Assembly (NCBI RefSeq): GCF_021654035.1
Contig: NZ_JAJPDW010000005.1
Coordinates: 156,877 to 220,876 of the forward strand
Origin: Microbacterium aurantiacum
GTDB lineage: Bacteria > Actinomycetota > Actinomycetes > Actinomycetales > Microbacteriaceae
Reading direction: 5' to 3'
Length of the DNA stretch: 64,000 bases
In this document: positions 49,501 through 61,076 of the stretch, piece by piece
How positions within the stretch are numbered: position 1 is the stretch's first letter
How the letters are laid out: every line of letters begins with the position of its first letter
Made by a program: the position numbers and the translations under genes
Notes under the pieces: generated by a model
Seen by the model: only the letters and a program-made list of their open reading frames with translations
Databases searched by the model: none
What the model was told of the DNA's origin: nothing

Positions 49501-49919
49501 GACGGCCCGAGGGCGAGGCGCTGGCGCTCCTGCCCGGCGGAGGCTTCGTGCTCCTGGACACCACGACGACGCCCGAGCTGGAGGCGGAGGGACTCGCCCG
49601 CGATGTCATCCGCGCCATCCAGGACACGCGTAAGGCGGCGGGCTTCGACGTCAGCGATCGCATCCGCCTCGCGCTGGTCTTCCGCGATGCCGAGGACGGC
49701 GCCGCGGTCGAGAGCGCCTTCGTGTCCGCCGACATCGCGGGCGAGACCCTCGCGGTCGCGCACTCGGTGTCGATCGCGGGGCGCGACGAGCTCGAGTGGA
49801 CCGCGACCGAGCCGAGCCCCGACTCCGCGCCGGCCTTCTCGACCGAGGTGGCGGCCGGCACCTACGCCAACCGAGGCGGCTTCCTCGTCTCGGTGACCCG
49901 AGTGGAGAACGTCCGATGA
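46536..49919 (+). CDS. ileS: Isoleucyl-tRNA synthetase
   Basis: 1127 aa class I synthetase of the long (type 2, eukaryote-like) form. HxGH motif in [15 protein letters not shown] near residue 60, [15 protein letters not shown] in [10 protein letters not shown] near residue 650, an editing domain between, and a C-terminal anticodon/DUF5915 region. Start ATG 46536 ([15 protein letters not shown]) follows a GAGAG Shine-Dalgarno that the T-box can hide; longer in-frame starts would lie inside the T-box RNA. Type 2 IleRS is often resistant to mupirocin. Its stop overlaps folC by 4 nt. Confidence 0.95.
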   Translation: MTYPQNSDEPVVPSPRLPEIEADTLAFWRSDDTFRASIAAREGAPEWVFYDGPPFANGLPHYGHLLTGYAKDLFPRFQTMRGKRVDRVFGWDTHGLPAELEAMKQLGITEKSEIEQMGIATFNAKARDSVLAYTREWEDYVTRQARWVDFERGYKTLDTGYMESVLWAFKSLYDKGLAYEGYRVLPYCWRDETPLSSHELRMDDDVYKTRQDPSVTVTFPLVGAKAEALGLTAVRALAWTTTPWTLPTNLALAVGPDIVYAVVPGGPLGAADVHRDGAGHPDEAIEATAHEYLLAEDLLAGYAKDLGYETAEEARAAVTRTVRGADLDGVSYDRLFDYYADAETWGTGSAWRILVDDYVTTTDGTGIVHQAPAYGEDDQRVAEAAGIPTILSLDDGGRFLPAVEDVAGRLWMDANRPLIRILRDAGRLLREASYEHSYPHCWRCRNPLIYKAVSSWFVRVTEIKDRLLEVNEQITWAPENVKHGQFGKWLEGARDWSISRNRYWGSPIPIWKSDDPAYPRVDAYGSLEELERDFGDLPRNEAGEVDLHRPYIDALTRPNPDDPTGRSRMRRIEDVFDVWFDSGSMPYAQVHYPFENRDWFDEHSPADFIVEYIGQTRGWFYVMHVLSVALFERPAFTGVSCHGIVLGSDGQKMSKSLRNYPDVSEVFDRDGSDAMRWFLMSSSVLRGGNLVVTEEGIRAGVREFLLPLWNAWYFFATYANAAGGADGSGYTATWRTDSTDVLDRYILALCGDLVTAVAADLEALDSTSAAEKLRDFTEALTNWYIRRSRDRFWEGVGEDPTSRDAFDTLYTVLETVTRVAAPLIPLIAERIWQGLTGGRSVHLQDWPDAAAFAPASDIRRAMDAVRDVSRVANALRKKEGKRVRLPLPRLTVVLPDAAALAQFEAIIRDELNVKTVALADLTDGTAGEYGITHRLSVNARAAGPRLGKNVQQVIRAAKAGDWTEDDGVVTAGGIRLEPTEYDLVLETTGRPEGEALALLPGGGFVLLDTTTTPELEAEGLARDVIRAIQDTRKAAGFDVSDRIRLALVFRDAEDGAAVESAFVSADIAGETLAVAHSVSIAGRDELEWTATEPSPDSAPAFSTEVAAGTYANRGGFLVSVTRVENVR

Positions 49920-51271
49920 GTGAACGCGCCCGTGCCGACGAGGTCTACGCCGAACTGTTGACGCGCCAAGGCGAGCAGTGGGTGGAACCGCGCATCGAGC
50001 GCACGCGACGTCTGCTGGAGTATCTCGACGATCCGCAGCGCACGTATCGGGTGATCCACATCACGGGCACCAACGGCAAGACCTCGACCGCGCGCCTCAT
50101 CGAGAGCCTGCTGCGGAGCCTGGGATTGCGAACGGGTCTGTTCACCAGCCCGCACCTCATCCGGTTCACCGAACGCATCGTTGTGGACGGAGAACCGATC
50201 GCCGACGCCGCCGTCCTGGCGGCCTGGGACGAGATCGCACCGTTCGTGGCTCTCGTGGACGCGCAGCTGGCAGAGGCCGGCGACGCCCCGCTCACGTTCT
50301 TCGAGCTGCTCACCGTCCTCGCCTTCGTCGCCTTCTCCGACGCGCCCGTCGACGTCGCCGTGGTCGAAGTCGGAATGGGTGGCGCGTGGGACTCCACCAA
50401 CACCGCGGACGGCGATGTGGCGGTCTTCGCCCCGGTGGGTCTGGACCACACGGACCGTCTCGGAGGCACCCTGGTCGAGATCGCGTCGGTGAAGTCCGGC
50501 ATCATCAAGCCGGACGCCGTCGTAGTGTCGGCCCGCCAGGATCCCGGGGTCGCGGCGGTTCTGCGCAACGCCGCCGCGCAGGCCTCCGCACGCATCGCCT
50601 TCGAGGGCAGCGACTTCGGTCTCGCCGAGCAGAAGCTCGCCGTCGGCGGCCAGCTGCTGACGGTGCGCGGGTTGGCGGGCCAGTACCCCGAGCTCTATCT
50701 GCCGTTGCACGGCGCCCACCAGGGACAGAATGCGGCGCTCGCCGTCGCTGCCGTCGAGGCCCTGGTCGGCGGCGGCAGCCGAGAACTGTCCGCAGACGCG
50801 ATCCTCGAGGCCTGGGCGGAGGTGTCCTCCCCGGGTCGACTGCACCTTGCCGGCATCGACCCGACGGTCCTCGTCGACGCCGCCCACAACCCGCACGGAG
50901 CGGCGGCGCTGGCTGCGGCCCTGCGCCAGTCGTTCGACTTCCCGGAGTGGGGTGTCGTGCTGGGCGTCCTCGACGACAAGGACGTGGACGGCATCGTCGA
51001 CGCCCTCGCGCCCGTCGCCGCACACGTCTTCGCGACCGCGCCGTCGTCGGATCGCGCTTCCGACGAGGACGCCGTGGCGGACGCGGCGGAGCGGCGGGGG
51101 CTCGCGGTCACCGTGCATCGTGATCTCGACGACGCCGCCACCGCCGCACGGGAGTGGGCGGCATCCGCCGCCGGGCGCGCCGTGGTCGTCGCGGGTTCGG
51201 TCGTCCTGGCCGGGGAAGCGCTGGCGTTGGCCGACGCGCAGTCGTGGAAGGGTGCCGCCGATGGCGCGTGA
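49916..51271 (+). CDS. folC: Folylpolyglutamate synthase / dihydrofolate synthase
   Basis: 451 aa Mur-ligase-like enzyme adding glutamate to folates. P-loop [14 protein letters not shown] near residue 50, [25 protein letters not shown], the omega-loop GLDHTDRLG and the C-terminal domain with [15 protein letters not shown] 49916 overlaps the ileS stop. The cluster ileS-folC-DUF4233-ndk is a conserved actinobacterial order, with 4-nt overlaps or small overlaps throughout, so it is probably a single operon controlled in part by the T-box. Confidence 0.95.
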   Translation: MSERARADEVYAELLTRQGEQWVEPRIERTRRLLEYLDDPQRTYRVIHITGTNGKTSTARLIESLLRSLGLRTGLFTSPHLIRFTERIVVDGEPIADAAVLAAWDEIAPFVALVDAQLAEAGDAPLTFFELLTVLAFVAFSDAPVDVAVVEVGMGGAWDSTNTADGDVAVFAPVGLDHTDRLGGTLVEIASVKSGIIKPDAVVVSARQDPGVAAVLRNAAAQASARIAFEGSDFGLAEQKLAVGGQLLTVRGLAGQYPELYLPLHGAHQGQNAALAVAAVEALVGGGSRELSADAILEAWAEVSSPGRLHLAGIDPTVLVDAAHNPHGAAALAAALRQSFDFPEWGVVLGVLDDKDVDGIVDALAPVAAHVFATAPSSDRASDEDAVADAAERRGLAVTVHRDLDDAATAAREWAASAAGRAVVVAGSVVLAGEALALADAQSWKGAADGA

Positions 51272-51683
51272 GCGGGAGCTGCGGATGCGGCGGGCTCGGG
51301 GAGCGCAGGAATCGCTCGCCTCGATCGTGCTGTCCTTCGAGGCGGTGATCGCCTTCCTCGGCGGCCTGACGATCTACGGACTCAGGGCGCTTCCCGAGCC
51401 GATCCCGGCATGGTGGGGCATCGTCGCCGGTGTCGTCGTCGCCGCGCTGATGATCGTCACCGCTCGACTGGTGCGCCACCGGTGGGGGATCGGACTCGGG
51501 TGGGCGCTGCAGGTGCTCGTGGCCCTGGGTGCGTTCCTGGTGCCGGCGCTGGCGCTCGTCGCACTCATTTTCGGCGGCATGTACGCGTATGCGACGATCA
51601 AGGGAGGCGCGCTGGACCGACGCAACGCACGGCTCGCCGCCACTCACGACGAAGACGGAACACAGGAGAACACTGAGCGATGA
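51261..51683 (+). CDS. DUF4233 membrane protein
   Basis: 140 aa, about four hydrophobic segments (SIVLSFEAVIAFLGGLTIYGL, WGIVAGVVVAALMIVTARL, LGWALQVLVALGAFL, VPALALVALIFGGMYAYATI) after a basic N-terminus. DUF4233 proteins are typically encoded directly after folC in actinobacteria; function unknown. ATG 51261 lies 11 nt inside folC and the stop overlaps ndk by 4 nt. Confidence 0.85.
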   Translation: MARERELRMRRARGAQESLASIVLSFEAVIAFLGGLTIYGLRALPEPIPAWWGIVAGVVVAALMIVTARLVRHRWGIGLGWALQVLVALGAFLVPALALVALIFGGMYAYATIKGGALDRRNARLAATHDEDGTQENTER

Positions 51684-52096
51684 CCACCGAAGAAACCCTC
51701 GTCCTCATCAAGCCGGACGGTGTCGCCCGCGGCCTCACCGGCGCGATCCTCGCCCGCATCGAGGCGAAGGGCTACGCCCTCGTCGACATCCGTCTCGTCG
51801 AACCCGATCGCGGCCGACTCGAGCGCCACTACGCCGAGCACGAGGGCAAGCCCTTCTACGAGCCGCTGCTCGAGTTCATGATGTCCGGCCCGTCGGTCGC
51901 GATCCGTCTCGCCGGAAACCGCGTCATCGAGGGCTTCCGATCGCTCGCGGGCACCACCGACCCCACCACGGCCGCTCCCGGGACGATCCGCGGCGACTTC
52001 GGACGGGACTGGGGCCTCAAAGTGCAGCAGAACCTCGTCCACGGATCGGACAGCCCCGAATCGGCCGCACGGGAACTCGGCATCTGGTTCGCCTGA
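51680..52096 (+). CDS. ndk: Nucleoside diphosphate kinase
   Basis: 138 aa, normal length. Transfers the gamma phosphate between NTPs and NDPs through phospho-histidine. TLVLIKPDGVARGL at the N-terminus and the active-site NLVHGSDSPESA with catalytic His near residue 118. ATG 51680 overlaps the DUF4233 stop. Last gene of the ileS-folC run; convergent with VKOR (6 nt between stops). Confidence 0.97.
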   Translation: MTTEETLVLIKPDGVARGLTGAILARIEAKGYALVDIRLVEPDRGRLERHYAEHEGKPFYEPLLEFMMSGPSVAIRLAGNRVIEGFRSLAGTTDPTTAAPGTIRGDFGRDWGLKVQQNLVHGSDSPESAARELGIWFA

Positions 52097-52102
52097 GCGG
52101 GA

Positions 52103-52717
52103 TCAGCCGAAGAGGGTCTGCACGATGTTGGGGATGGCGTCCATCTCCACCTGCGCCAGCAGGAGGACCACGGCGTAGCTGACGATCGCGGCGAGCGGGA
52201 TCCACGCGCCGAATCCTCGGGCCCTGCGCCGCGTGCGCGCAGACATCGGGATCACGCCACCGGCGAACAGATGCAGGATCACGGCGTAGAACGTGGGGAT
52301 GGTGACGGCCCACGTGACCATGCACCAGGGGCAGAGGGTGTTCAGCTCGTAGATGCTCTGACCGATGAGCCAGATCACGAATCCGAACGCGAACGCCATT
52401 CCGCCGGCGAACGCGATCCAGAACCAGCGCGCCAACCGCGCGCCGGCGAGCAGCGCGGCGCCGACGACGATCGGTGCGATCCATCCGCTGAGGCCGAGCA
52501 GCGGGTTGGGGAAACCGAAGACGCTGCCCTGCCAGGAGTCGAGGTTCGCCGTGCACTGGACCAGGACGCTGAAGTCGCAGGACGCGGCTTCTCCCGGATT
52601 GGTGAGGGCGCGCAGCTTCTCCAGGGTGAGCTGGAACGCCGCCCACCAGCCGATCGCACCCGCGAGGATCAGCCAGATCGCGAGGACCGTGGGACGGGAG
52701 CGCGCAGTGTCGGACAT
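52103..52717 (-). CDS. Vitamin K epoxide reductase (VKOR) family protein
   Basis: 204 aa integral membrane oxidoreductase with about five membrane segments. Cysteine pairs for quinone-linked disulfide exchange are present: the loop pair in CDFSVLVQC (about residues 47 and 55) and the CxxC in LCPWCMVTW. In actinobacteria VKOR replaces DsbB and re-oxidises a DsbA-like protein; no DsbA partner is fused or visible nearby. ATG 52717; AATAAT (minus strand) 6 nt upstream gives another leaderless layout. Divergent from rne with a 330-nt gap. Confidence 0.9.
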   Translation of the reverse strand: MSDTARSRPTVLAIWLILAGAIGWWAAFQLTLEKLRALTNPGEAASCDFSVLVQCTANLDSWQGSVFGFPNPLLGLSGWIAPIVVGAALLAGARLARWFWIAFAGGMAFAFGFVIWLIGQSIYELNTLCPWCMVTWAVTIPTFYAVILHLFAGGVIPMSARTRRRARGFGAWIPLAAIVSYAVVLLLAQVEMDAIPNIVQTLFG

Positions 52718-52839
52718 TCGGGGATTATTTCACCGCGTGCCGGATGTCCCCTCCCGGCGGGCCGTGAGAATGCCCCGCGCTCCTCGCGGCGCTGCCGACG
52801 CCCCCGCGCCGCGTGTGGGCAATCGAGACGGGATAGTGC

Positions 52840-53047
52840 GATAATGGCTCCCGATGCACCACGGCCGCGCCGTGACGTACATCACCGAAGACTTCAAGGG
52901 CGACGAACGCCCTTCGCAACGGCAGGTCCCGCCGCGACAGCCGGGATCCCGTTGTAGACCGAGTGAGTTCGCGGCACCGCAGGTGCGGCACCGCACGAGA
53001 TTTCGCCGGGCGACGCGCGGTGTCGCCCCGCTGGGAGTACGGCAGCG
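52840..53047 (+). promoter_or_regulatory. Promoter and long structured 5' leader of rne/rng
   Basis: Extended -10 TGC-GATAAT (TG at 52837-52838, hexamer 52840-52845) puts the start near 52852, giving a leader of about 196 nt in a window where most genes have almost none. Two perfect hairpins: AAGGGCG/CGCCCTT (52896-52902/52908-52914, 5-nt loop) and GGGCGAC/GTCGCCC (53008-53014/53022-53028, 7-nt loop), the second just before the GGGAG Shine-Dalgarno. An 11-nt direct repeat GCGGCACCGCA occurs twice near 52972-52996. The 330-nt VKOR-rne gap holds nothing else I can support. Confidence 0.55.
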
Positions 53048-55411
53048 ATGGCCGATGGCACATACGACGAGACCGAGAACAGTTCCGAGACGGGGAGCGA
53101 GGCACCCGCGGCATACGCAGATGCGACGTCCTCGACGCCCGCGGTGACCGACGAGGTCGAACCGACCACGTCGGATGTCCGCACCGAGACCGCGGCGTCC
53201 GACGATGACGCGTCGGCAACCATCGACGCAGCCGCGGACGCTCCCGGCGCGGAGGCCGACCCGGCCGAGGCCGAGCAGGCTGAGGCCGAGCAGGCTGAGA
53301 CCGAGCAGGCTGAGACCGAGCAGCCCGAGGCCGAGCCGAGCGGTCCGCCGACCGCGGTCAGCCTCGGACTCCTCCCGGAGACATTCGTCTCCGCCGTCAG
53401 CACGCAGCTCCACTTCTACGCCCCGACCGTCGCGCCGTTGCCCGCCCTGCCGGAGGATGAGGCCGACGCCGCGGAACCGCGGTCATCCAACCGCCGTCGC
53501 AGCCGTCGACGCGGCGGTGCCGACGGGTCGGAAGACCGGGTGTCCACCCCGCCCGCACGCCAGCGTCCGGTCGAGGTGATCACCGAGCCGCAGCGGATCA
53601 AGGGCTCCACGCGCCTCGAGGCCAAGAAGCAGCGTCGCCGCGACGGCCGCGAAGCCGGCCGTCGTCGCGCCGTCGTCACCGAGGCGGAGTTCCTCGCGCG
53701 CCGCGAGGCGGTCGACCGCGAGATGATCGTCCGCTCCAAGAGCGGCCGGATCCAGATCGCCGTCCTCGAGGACAACGTCCTCGTCGAGCACTACGTCGCG
53801 CGCAACCAGGATGCCTCCCTCATCGGCAACGTGTATCTGGGACGCGTGCAGAACGTGCTCCCCAGCATGGAGGCGGCCTTCGTCGACATCGGTCGCGGGC
53901 GCAACGCCGTGCTGTACTCCGGCGAGGTGGACTGGGACGCGGTCGAAACGGGAAATCAGCCCCGGCGCATCGAACTCGCTCTGAAATCCGGCGACCGCGT
54001 GCTCGTCCAGGTGACCAAGGATCCCGTCGGACACAAGGGTGCGCGCCTCACCAGCCAGATCTCGCTGCCGGGCCGCTACCTCGTCTACGTCCCCGGCGGA
54101 GCGATGAACGGCATCTCGCGCAAGCTCCCCGACACCGAACGCGCGCGCCTGAAGAAGATCCTCAAGGAGGTGCTCCCGGAGTCCTCGGGCGTGATCGTGC
54201 GCACCGCGGCCGAGGGAGCGACCGAGGACCAGCTCACGCGCGACGTGCAGCGACTCACCACCCAGTGGGAGCACATCAGCAGCCAGGTCCAGTCGATCTC
54301 GGCCCCGGCACTGCTCCATTCCGAGCCCGATCTCCTGGTCAAGATCGTGCGGGACGTCTTCAACGAGGACTTCACTCGCATGCTCATCCAGGGGGACGAG
54401 GCTCTTCAGACCATCAGCCGCTACCTGGAATCGGTGGCCCCCGACCTCCTGGAGCGCGTCGTCGCGTACGAGGGCGACCGCGATCCCTTCGATGAGTACC
54501 GGGTCACCGAGCAGATCGAGAAGGCGCTCGACCGGAAGGTCTGGCTGCCCTCGGGAGGCTCGCTGGTCATCGACCGCACCGAAGCCATGACCGTCGTCGA
54601 CGTGAACACCGGGAAGTTCGTCGGCTCCGGGGGCAACCTCGAAGAGACGGTGACCAAGAACAACCTCGAGGCCGCCGAGGAGATCGTGCGTCAGCTCCGC
54701 CTGCGCGACATCGGAGGGATCATCGTCGTCGACTTCATCGACATGGTCCTGGAATCGAATCGCGATCTGGTCCTCCGGCGGCTGGTGGAATGCCTCAGCC
54801 GCGATCGCACCAAGCACCAGGTGGCCGAGGTGACCTCACTCGGTCTCGTGCAGATGACCCGCAAGAAGCTCGGCCTGGGTCTTCTGGAGACCTTCAGCGA
54901 GGCCTGCGACGTCTGCGCCGGGCGTGGCGTTATCGTCCATCACGATCCCGTCGTCAAGCACCGCACGGGCCCCTCGAACGGCACGTCTTCGAACCGCCGC
55001 TCCCGCGGAGGAAACGGCTCCGCCTCCAACGGCGCCGCCCCCTCGTCGTCGCAGGGAACGCACGTGATCACGGAGGGCGTCAAATCGGCGCTGGCCCAGA
55101 TCGCCGCGTCCACGATCCACCACTCGGAGGAGGAGGTCGCGGTCCGCGAGCCCGCCGGGTCCGACACCGTCGAGCCCGAGGCGGCCCGCGTCGACGCCCC
55201 GGCGGAGCGCCCGAAGAAGGCCCGGAAGAAGCGGTCCGACTCCGGCGGCCCCAAGACCGAGAAGGACCTGCTCCTGGACTCCGTCCTGAGCGCCCTCCCG
55301 GAGCCCAAGGCGCCCGGCCAGGGACGCGGACGTCGTCGTGTCACCACCGCGGCGCTCACGGGCACACCCGTCGTCCACGACCCCTCGGCCGGCACGGGGG
55401 CGTCGAGCTAG
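53048..55411 (+). CDS. rne: Ribonuclease E/G family endoribonuclease
   Basis: 787 aa. Acidic, Glu/Ala-rich N-terminal extension (about 110 residues, with a 15-nt tandem repeat), then the S1 domain (GNVYLGRVQNVLPSMEAAFV), the 5'-sensor and DNase I-like catalytic domain with VDVNTGKFVG, and the zinc-link CDVCAGRG. A disordered basic/acidic C-terminus follows, as in actinobacterial RNase E with flanking extensions. Central enzyme of mRNA decay and rRNA processing. ATG 53048 with GGGAG 10 nt upstream. The stop shares CTAG with the convergent DUF4031 gene. Confidence 0.93.
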   Translation: MADGTYDETENSSETGSEAPAAYADATSSTPAVTDEVEPTTSDVRTETAASDDDASATIDAAADAPGAEADPAEAEQAEAEQAETEQAETEQPEAEPSGPPTAVSLGLLPETFVSAVSTQLHFYAPTVAPLPALPEDEADAAEPRSSNRRRSRRRGGADGSEDRVSTPPARQRPVEVITEPQRIKGSTRLEAKKQRRRDGREAGRRRAVVTEAEFLARREAVDREMIVRSKSGRIQIAVLEDNVLVEHYVARNQDASLIGNVYLGRVQNVLPSMEAAFVDIGRGRNAVLYSGEVDWDAVETGNQPRRIELALKSGDRVLVQVTKDPVGHKGARLTSQISLPGRYLVYVPGGAMNGISRKLPDTERARLKKILKEVLPESSGVIVRTAAEGATEDQLTRDVQRLTTQWEHISSQVQSISAPALLHSEPDLLVKIVRDVFNEDFTRMLIQGDEALQTISRYLESVAPDLLERVVAYEGDRDPFDEYRVTEQIEKALDRKVWLPSGGSLVIDRTEAMTVVDVNTGKFVGSGGNLEETVTKNNLEAAEEIVRQLRLRDIGGIIVVDFIDMVLESNRDLVLRRLVECLSRDRTKHQVAEVTSLGLVQMTRKKLGLGLLETFSEACDVCAGRGVIVHHDPVVKHRTGPSNGTSSNRRSRGGNGSASNGAAPSSSQGTHVITEGVKSALAQIAASTIHHSEEEVAVREPAGSDTVEPEAARVDAPAERPKKARKKRSDSGGPKTEKDLLLDSVLSALPEPKAPGQGRGRRRVTTAALTGTPVVHDPSAGTGASS
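53267..53335 (+). repeat. 15-nt tandem repeat in the rne N-terminal extension
   Basis: Four units of GAG(G/A)CCGAGCAGGCT in frame from 53267, 53282, 53297 and 53312, the last with a variant end, then a partial fifth. Encodes repeated E-(A/T)-E-Q-A. Copy number may vary between strains by slippage. Confidence 0.85.
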
Positions 55412-55680
55412 AGCCCGCGCCGCTGGCGCGCCGTCACCCTCAGACCCGAGGCGATCAGGCGGCGCACCAGCTCGCGTCCGCCGATGTGTTCCGCACCGGC
55501 GGCGACCAGGCGACGATGGGCGTCGGCCGGGACGTCGTAGTGGTCCCGGTCGAAGCCTCGCCGGGGGATGCCGTTGCGGGCCGCGAACGCATGCAGCTCC
55601 TCCAGGTCGGTGTCACTGACCAGGTGTGCCCACAGCCGACCGTGCGCGGGCCACATCGGGTCGTCGATCAGGATCGCCAT
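55408..55680 (-). CDS. DUF4031 domain-containing protein
   Basis: 90 aa. AILIDDPMWPAHGRLWAHLVSD at the start and GFDRDHYDVP are characteristic of the DUF4031 family, small soluble proteins of unknown function. ATG 55680 chosen because TACGAT (55687-55692, minus strand) lies 6 nt upstream and the family N-terminus begins there. Its TAG stop and the rne TAG stop are the two strands of one CTAG (55408-55411). Confidence 0.82.
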   Translation of the reverse strand: MAILIDDPMWPAHGRLWAHLVSDTDLEELHAFAARNGIPRRGFDRDHYDVPADAHRRLVAAGAEHIGGRELVRRLIASGLRVTARQRRGL

Positions 55681-55776
55681 GGCCAGATCGTATCCAGCAG
55701 GATGCGGACAGACCCCCGCCGGCGACACGCGAGCGGCGGCTTTTGCGGCTGAGCGCGGCATCCGGTAACCTAGACC

Positions 55777-55897
55777 CTTGGTGCGTCCCGGCCCGTCCTC
55801 ACCGGCGGTCGAAAAGAGCTTTGCTTCCGCACCAGTGACTTCCCAGTCTCATAAAGACAACCGGAGCCGAGCGCTCCCAAGACGAAACAGGTGTGAA
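55777..55897 (+). promoter_or_regulatory. 5' leader of rplU-rpmA
   Basis: About 120 nt between a TAGACC -10-like element (about 55771-55776) and the rplU start. Leaders of L21 operons in other bacteria bind ribosomal protein; no specific L21-leader consensus could be confirmed by eye here. Confidence 0.4.
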
Positions 55898-56206
55898 GTG
55901 GTTTACGCAGTTGTGCGCGCCGGCGGCCGGCAGGAAAAGGTCGAAGTGGGCACCATCGTCGTGCTCGACCGTCAGGCCGCCTCGATCGGCGACAAGATCC
56001 AGTTGCCCGCTGTGCTGCTCGTCGACGGCGACACCGTCACGACCGACGCCGACAAGCTCGCGAAGGTGTCCGTCACGGCCGAGGTTCTCCGCGAAGAGCG
56101 CGGCCCGAAGATCGTGATCCAGAAATTCAAGAACAAGACCGGTTACAAGAAGCGCCAGGGGCACCGTCAGGACCTCACGCGCGTCAAGATCACCGGCATC
56201 AAGTAA
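55898..56206 (+). CDS. rplU: 50S ribosomal protein L21
   Basis: 102 aa. [24 protein letters not shown] at the N-terminus and the C-terminal L21 signature [22 protein letters not shown] (here quoted in part as KKRQGHRQ). GTG 55898 gives the standard length and start; longer in-frame starts would lie in the leader. First gene of rplU-rpmA. Confidence 0.96.
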   Translation: MVYAVVRAGGRQEKVEVGTIVVLDRQAASIGDKIQLPAVLLVDGDTVTTDADKLAKVSVTAEVLREERGPKIVIQKFKNKTGYKKRQGHRQDLTRVKITGIK

Positions 56207-56224
56207 CCGCGAGGAGACGCAGAG

Positions 56225-58932
<2,708 letters not shown>

Positions 58933-58936
<4 letters not shown>

Positions 58937-60192
58937 GCGTCACCGTGACCACCGCCCGTGAACGGATGGAACTGGCCAAGGCTGCTTCGCGCGAGATCGG
59001 CCTCCTGTCGGACGAGCGCAAACGCGACATCCTCCGGTCGCTCGCCGATTCGATCGTCGCCCGCACCGACCGAATCGTCGCCGAGAATGCCGAGGATCTG
59101 TCCCGCGGGCGCGCGAATGGTCTGAGTGACGGTCTGCAGGATCGGCTCCGATTGGACGCGCCGCGCGTGGCGGCTCTGGCCGCTGCCGTCCGCGACGTCG
59201 CCGAGCTCCCCGACCCGGTCGGCCGCGTGTTGGACGAGCGGGTCATCGCCGGTGGCGTCCGATTGACGAAGGTGAGCGTGCCGTTCGGCGTCGTGGGGTC
59301 CATCTACGAAGCCCGGCCGAACGTCACCGTCGACATCGCAGCGCTCGCCCTCCGGTCAGGCAACGCCGTCATCCTGCGAGGAGGGACGGCTGCGGAGCGG
59401 ACCAACGCGGCACTCGTCGACGCGATGCGCGACGCGCTGCGCGCGCAGGTCGTGGACCCGGAGGCCATCCAGACGCTCGACGATCTCGGCCGCGACGGTG
59501 CACGGGACCTGATGCAGGCGCGCGGGCTGGTCGACGTCCTCGTGCCGCGGGGGAGCGCGCAGCTGATCGAAACCGTCGTCACCCAATCCCAGGTGCCGGT
59601 GATCGAGACGGGCGCCGGCGTGGTGCACATCGTCATCGACGCCTCCGCGCGCGAAGACTGGGCGCGCGAGATCATCGTCAACGCGAAGGTCCAGCGGCCG
59701 AGCGTCTGCAACGCCGTGGAGACCATCCTCGTCCACCGGGATGCCGCTGACCGGCTGGTCCCGGTCATCGTCGCCGACCTCCAAGAGCAGGGTGTGACCG
59801 TGCACGGCGACGCCGGTGTGGCGGCACGTGCGACGGATGTCGTGCCCGCCACGGACGCCGACTGGGCGCAGGAGTACCTCAGCCTCGATGTGGCGATGCG
59901 GATCGTGGACGACATCGACGATGCGATCGCGCATATCCGGACGTTCTCGACGCAGCACACCGAGGCGATCATCACCGAGGACGAACGCAATGCCGAGCGC
60001 TTCCTCGCGGAGGTCGACGCGGCCGTCGTGGTCGTCAACGCCTCGACCCGTTTCACCGACGGCGGTGAGTTCGGTTTCGGCGCGGAGGTGGGGATCTCCA
60101 CGCAGAAGCTCCATGCGCGCGGACCGATGGGGCTTCCCGAGCTCACGAGCGTGAAGTGGCTTGCGCGAGGCGCCGGGCACGTCCGGGCCTGA
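58933..60192 (+). CDS. proA: Gamma-glutamyl phosphate reductase
   Basis: 419 aa NADPH-dependent reductase, second step of proline synthesis. VPFGVVGSIYEARPNVTVD, the catalytic cysteine in RPSVCNAVETIL (about residue 258), and FGAEVGISTQKLHARGPMGL. ATG 58933 overlaps the proB stop. In addition TAGGCT (58921-58926) lies 6 nt before the ATG, inside proB, so a second leaderless transcript may start at proA itself. Confidence 0.95.
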
Positions 60193-60248
60193 CCGCCTAA
60201 ACTGGATACGACTGCGCCCCGCGCGGCCGACACTCGAACGGAGCACGC

Positions 60249-60470
60249 ATGACACTTGCCACGATCCTCACCCTCGCAGCGGAGGAAGCCGAACACGGGA
60301 ACGTCGCGCTCGAAACCGTGGGGTACGGGATCGTCGCACTCGTCGTCTTCGGTGCCCTGGCGCTGGTGACCGTGTCGTATCGCAACGTCGCCAACCGCCA
60401 CTCGCACAAGGCCGAGGCCTACGCGAAGGCCCACGCGAACGACATCCAGCGTGCAGGACACGGGCACTAA
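60249..60470 (+). CDS. Small single-span membrane protein
   Basis: 73 aa. Short acidic N-terminus (TLAAEEAEHGN), one membrane helix VGYGIVALVVFGALALVTVSY, then a basic, His-rich tail RHSHKAEAY ... AGHGH. Conserved-looking position between proA and nadD. Function unknown; histidines could bind metal (inference). GGAG 6 nt before ATG 60249; TAAACT about 50 nt upstream is a possible -10. Confidence 0.75.
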   Translation: MTLATILTLAAEEAEHGNVALETVGYGIVALVVFGALALVTVSYRNVANRHSHKAEAYAKAHANDIQRAGHGH

Positions 60471-60479
60471 GCCCACCGC

Positions 60480-61076
60480 ATGACAGCGACACGGGCCCCG
60501 CGGATCGGGGTGATGGGCGGCACATTCGACCCCATCCACCATGGTCACCTCGTCGCGGCGTCCGAGGTCGCCCAGTCCTTCGATCTCGATGAGGTCGTCT
60601 TCGTCCCGACCGGCGAGCCCTGGCAGAAGACCGAAGTCTCGCCCAGCGAGCACCGGTATCTCATGACGGTCATCGCCACTGCCTCCAATCCGCGGTTCAC
60701 CGTGAGCCGCGTGGACATCGATCGCGCAGGACCGACGTACACGATCGACACGCTGCGTGACCTCGCCGAGCAGCGTCCCGGGGCGGAACTCTTCTTCATC
60801 ACCGGCGCGGACGCGGTGGCGCAGATCTTCAGCTGGCGCAATCACGACGAACTGTGGGCTCTCGCCCATTTCGTCGCGGTCTCGCGTCCAGGCCACGTGC
60901 TGAACACCGCAGGTCTCCCGAGCGAGGACGTGAGCCAGCTCGAGATCCCCGCCCTTGCGATCTCTTCCACCGACTGCCGCGATCGCGTCGAACGCGGACA
61001 CCCCGTGTGGTACCTGGTCCCCGACGGCGTCGTCCAATACATTGCCAAGCACCACCTCTACCGGAGCAAGGAATGA
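60480..61076 (+). CDS. nadD: Nicotinate-nucleotide adenylyltransferase
   Basis: 198 aa enzyme converting nicotinate mononucleotide to deamido-[18 protein letters not shown] near residue 10 carries the HxGH nucleotidyltransferase motif, and [10 protein letters not shown] near residue 162 corresponds to the ISSTxIR motif with Cys replacing Ile. ATG 60480, 9 nt after the small membrane protein gene. Its stop overlaps the following gene by 4 nt. Confidence 0.95.
   Translation: MTATRAPRIGVMGGTFDPIHHGHLVAASEVAQSFDLDEVVFVPTGEPWQKTEVSPSEHRYLMTVIATASNPRFTVSRVDIDRAGPTYTIDTLRDLAEQRPGAELFFITGADAVAQIFSWRNHDELWALAHFVAVSRPGHVLNTAGLPSEDVSQLEIPALAISSTDCRDRVERGHPVWYLVPDGVVQYIAKHHLYRSKE

Noticed and set aside
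45459..49763. A 1434-codon open frame on the minus strand opposite ileS
   Set aside because: It is the antisense shadow of ileS and valS 5' sequence, with no recognisable domain and Arg/Gly/Asp-rich composition typical of antisense high-GC frames.
52854..53147. A small open frame in the rne leader as a possible regulatory leader peptide
   Set aside because: Arg/Pro-rich, poor Shine-Dalgarno, and it overlaps rne out of frame; composition looks like random high-GC sequence.
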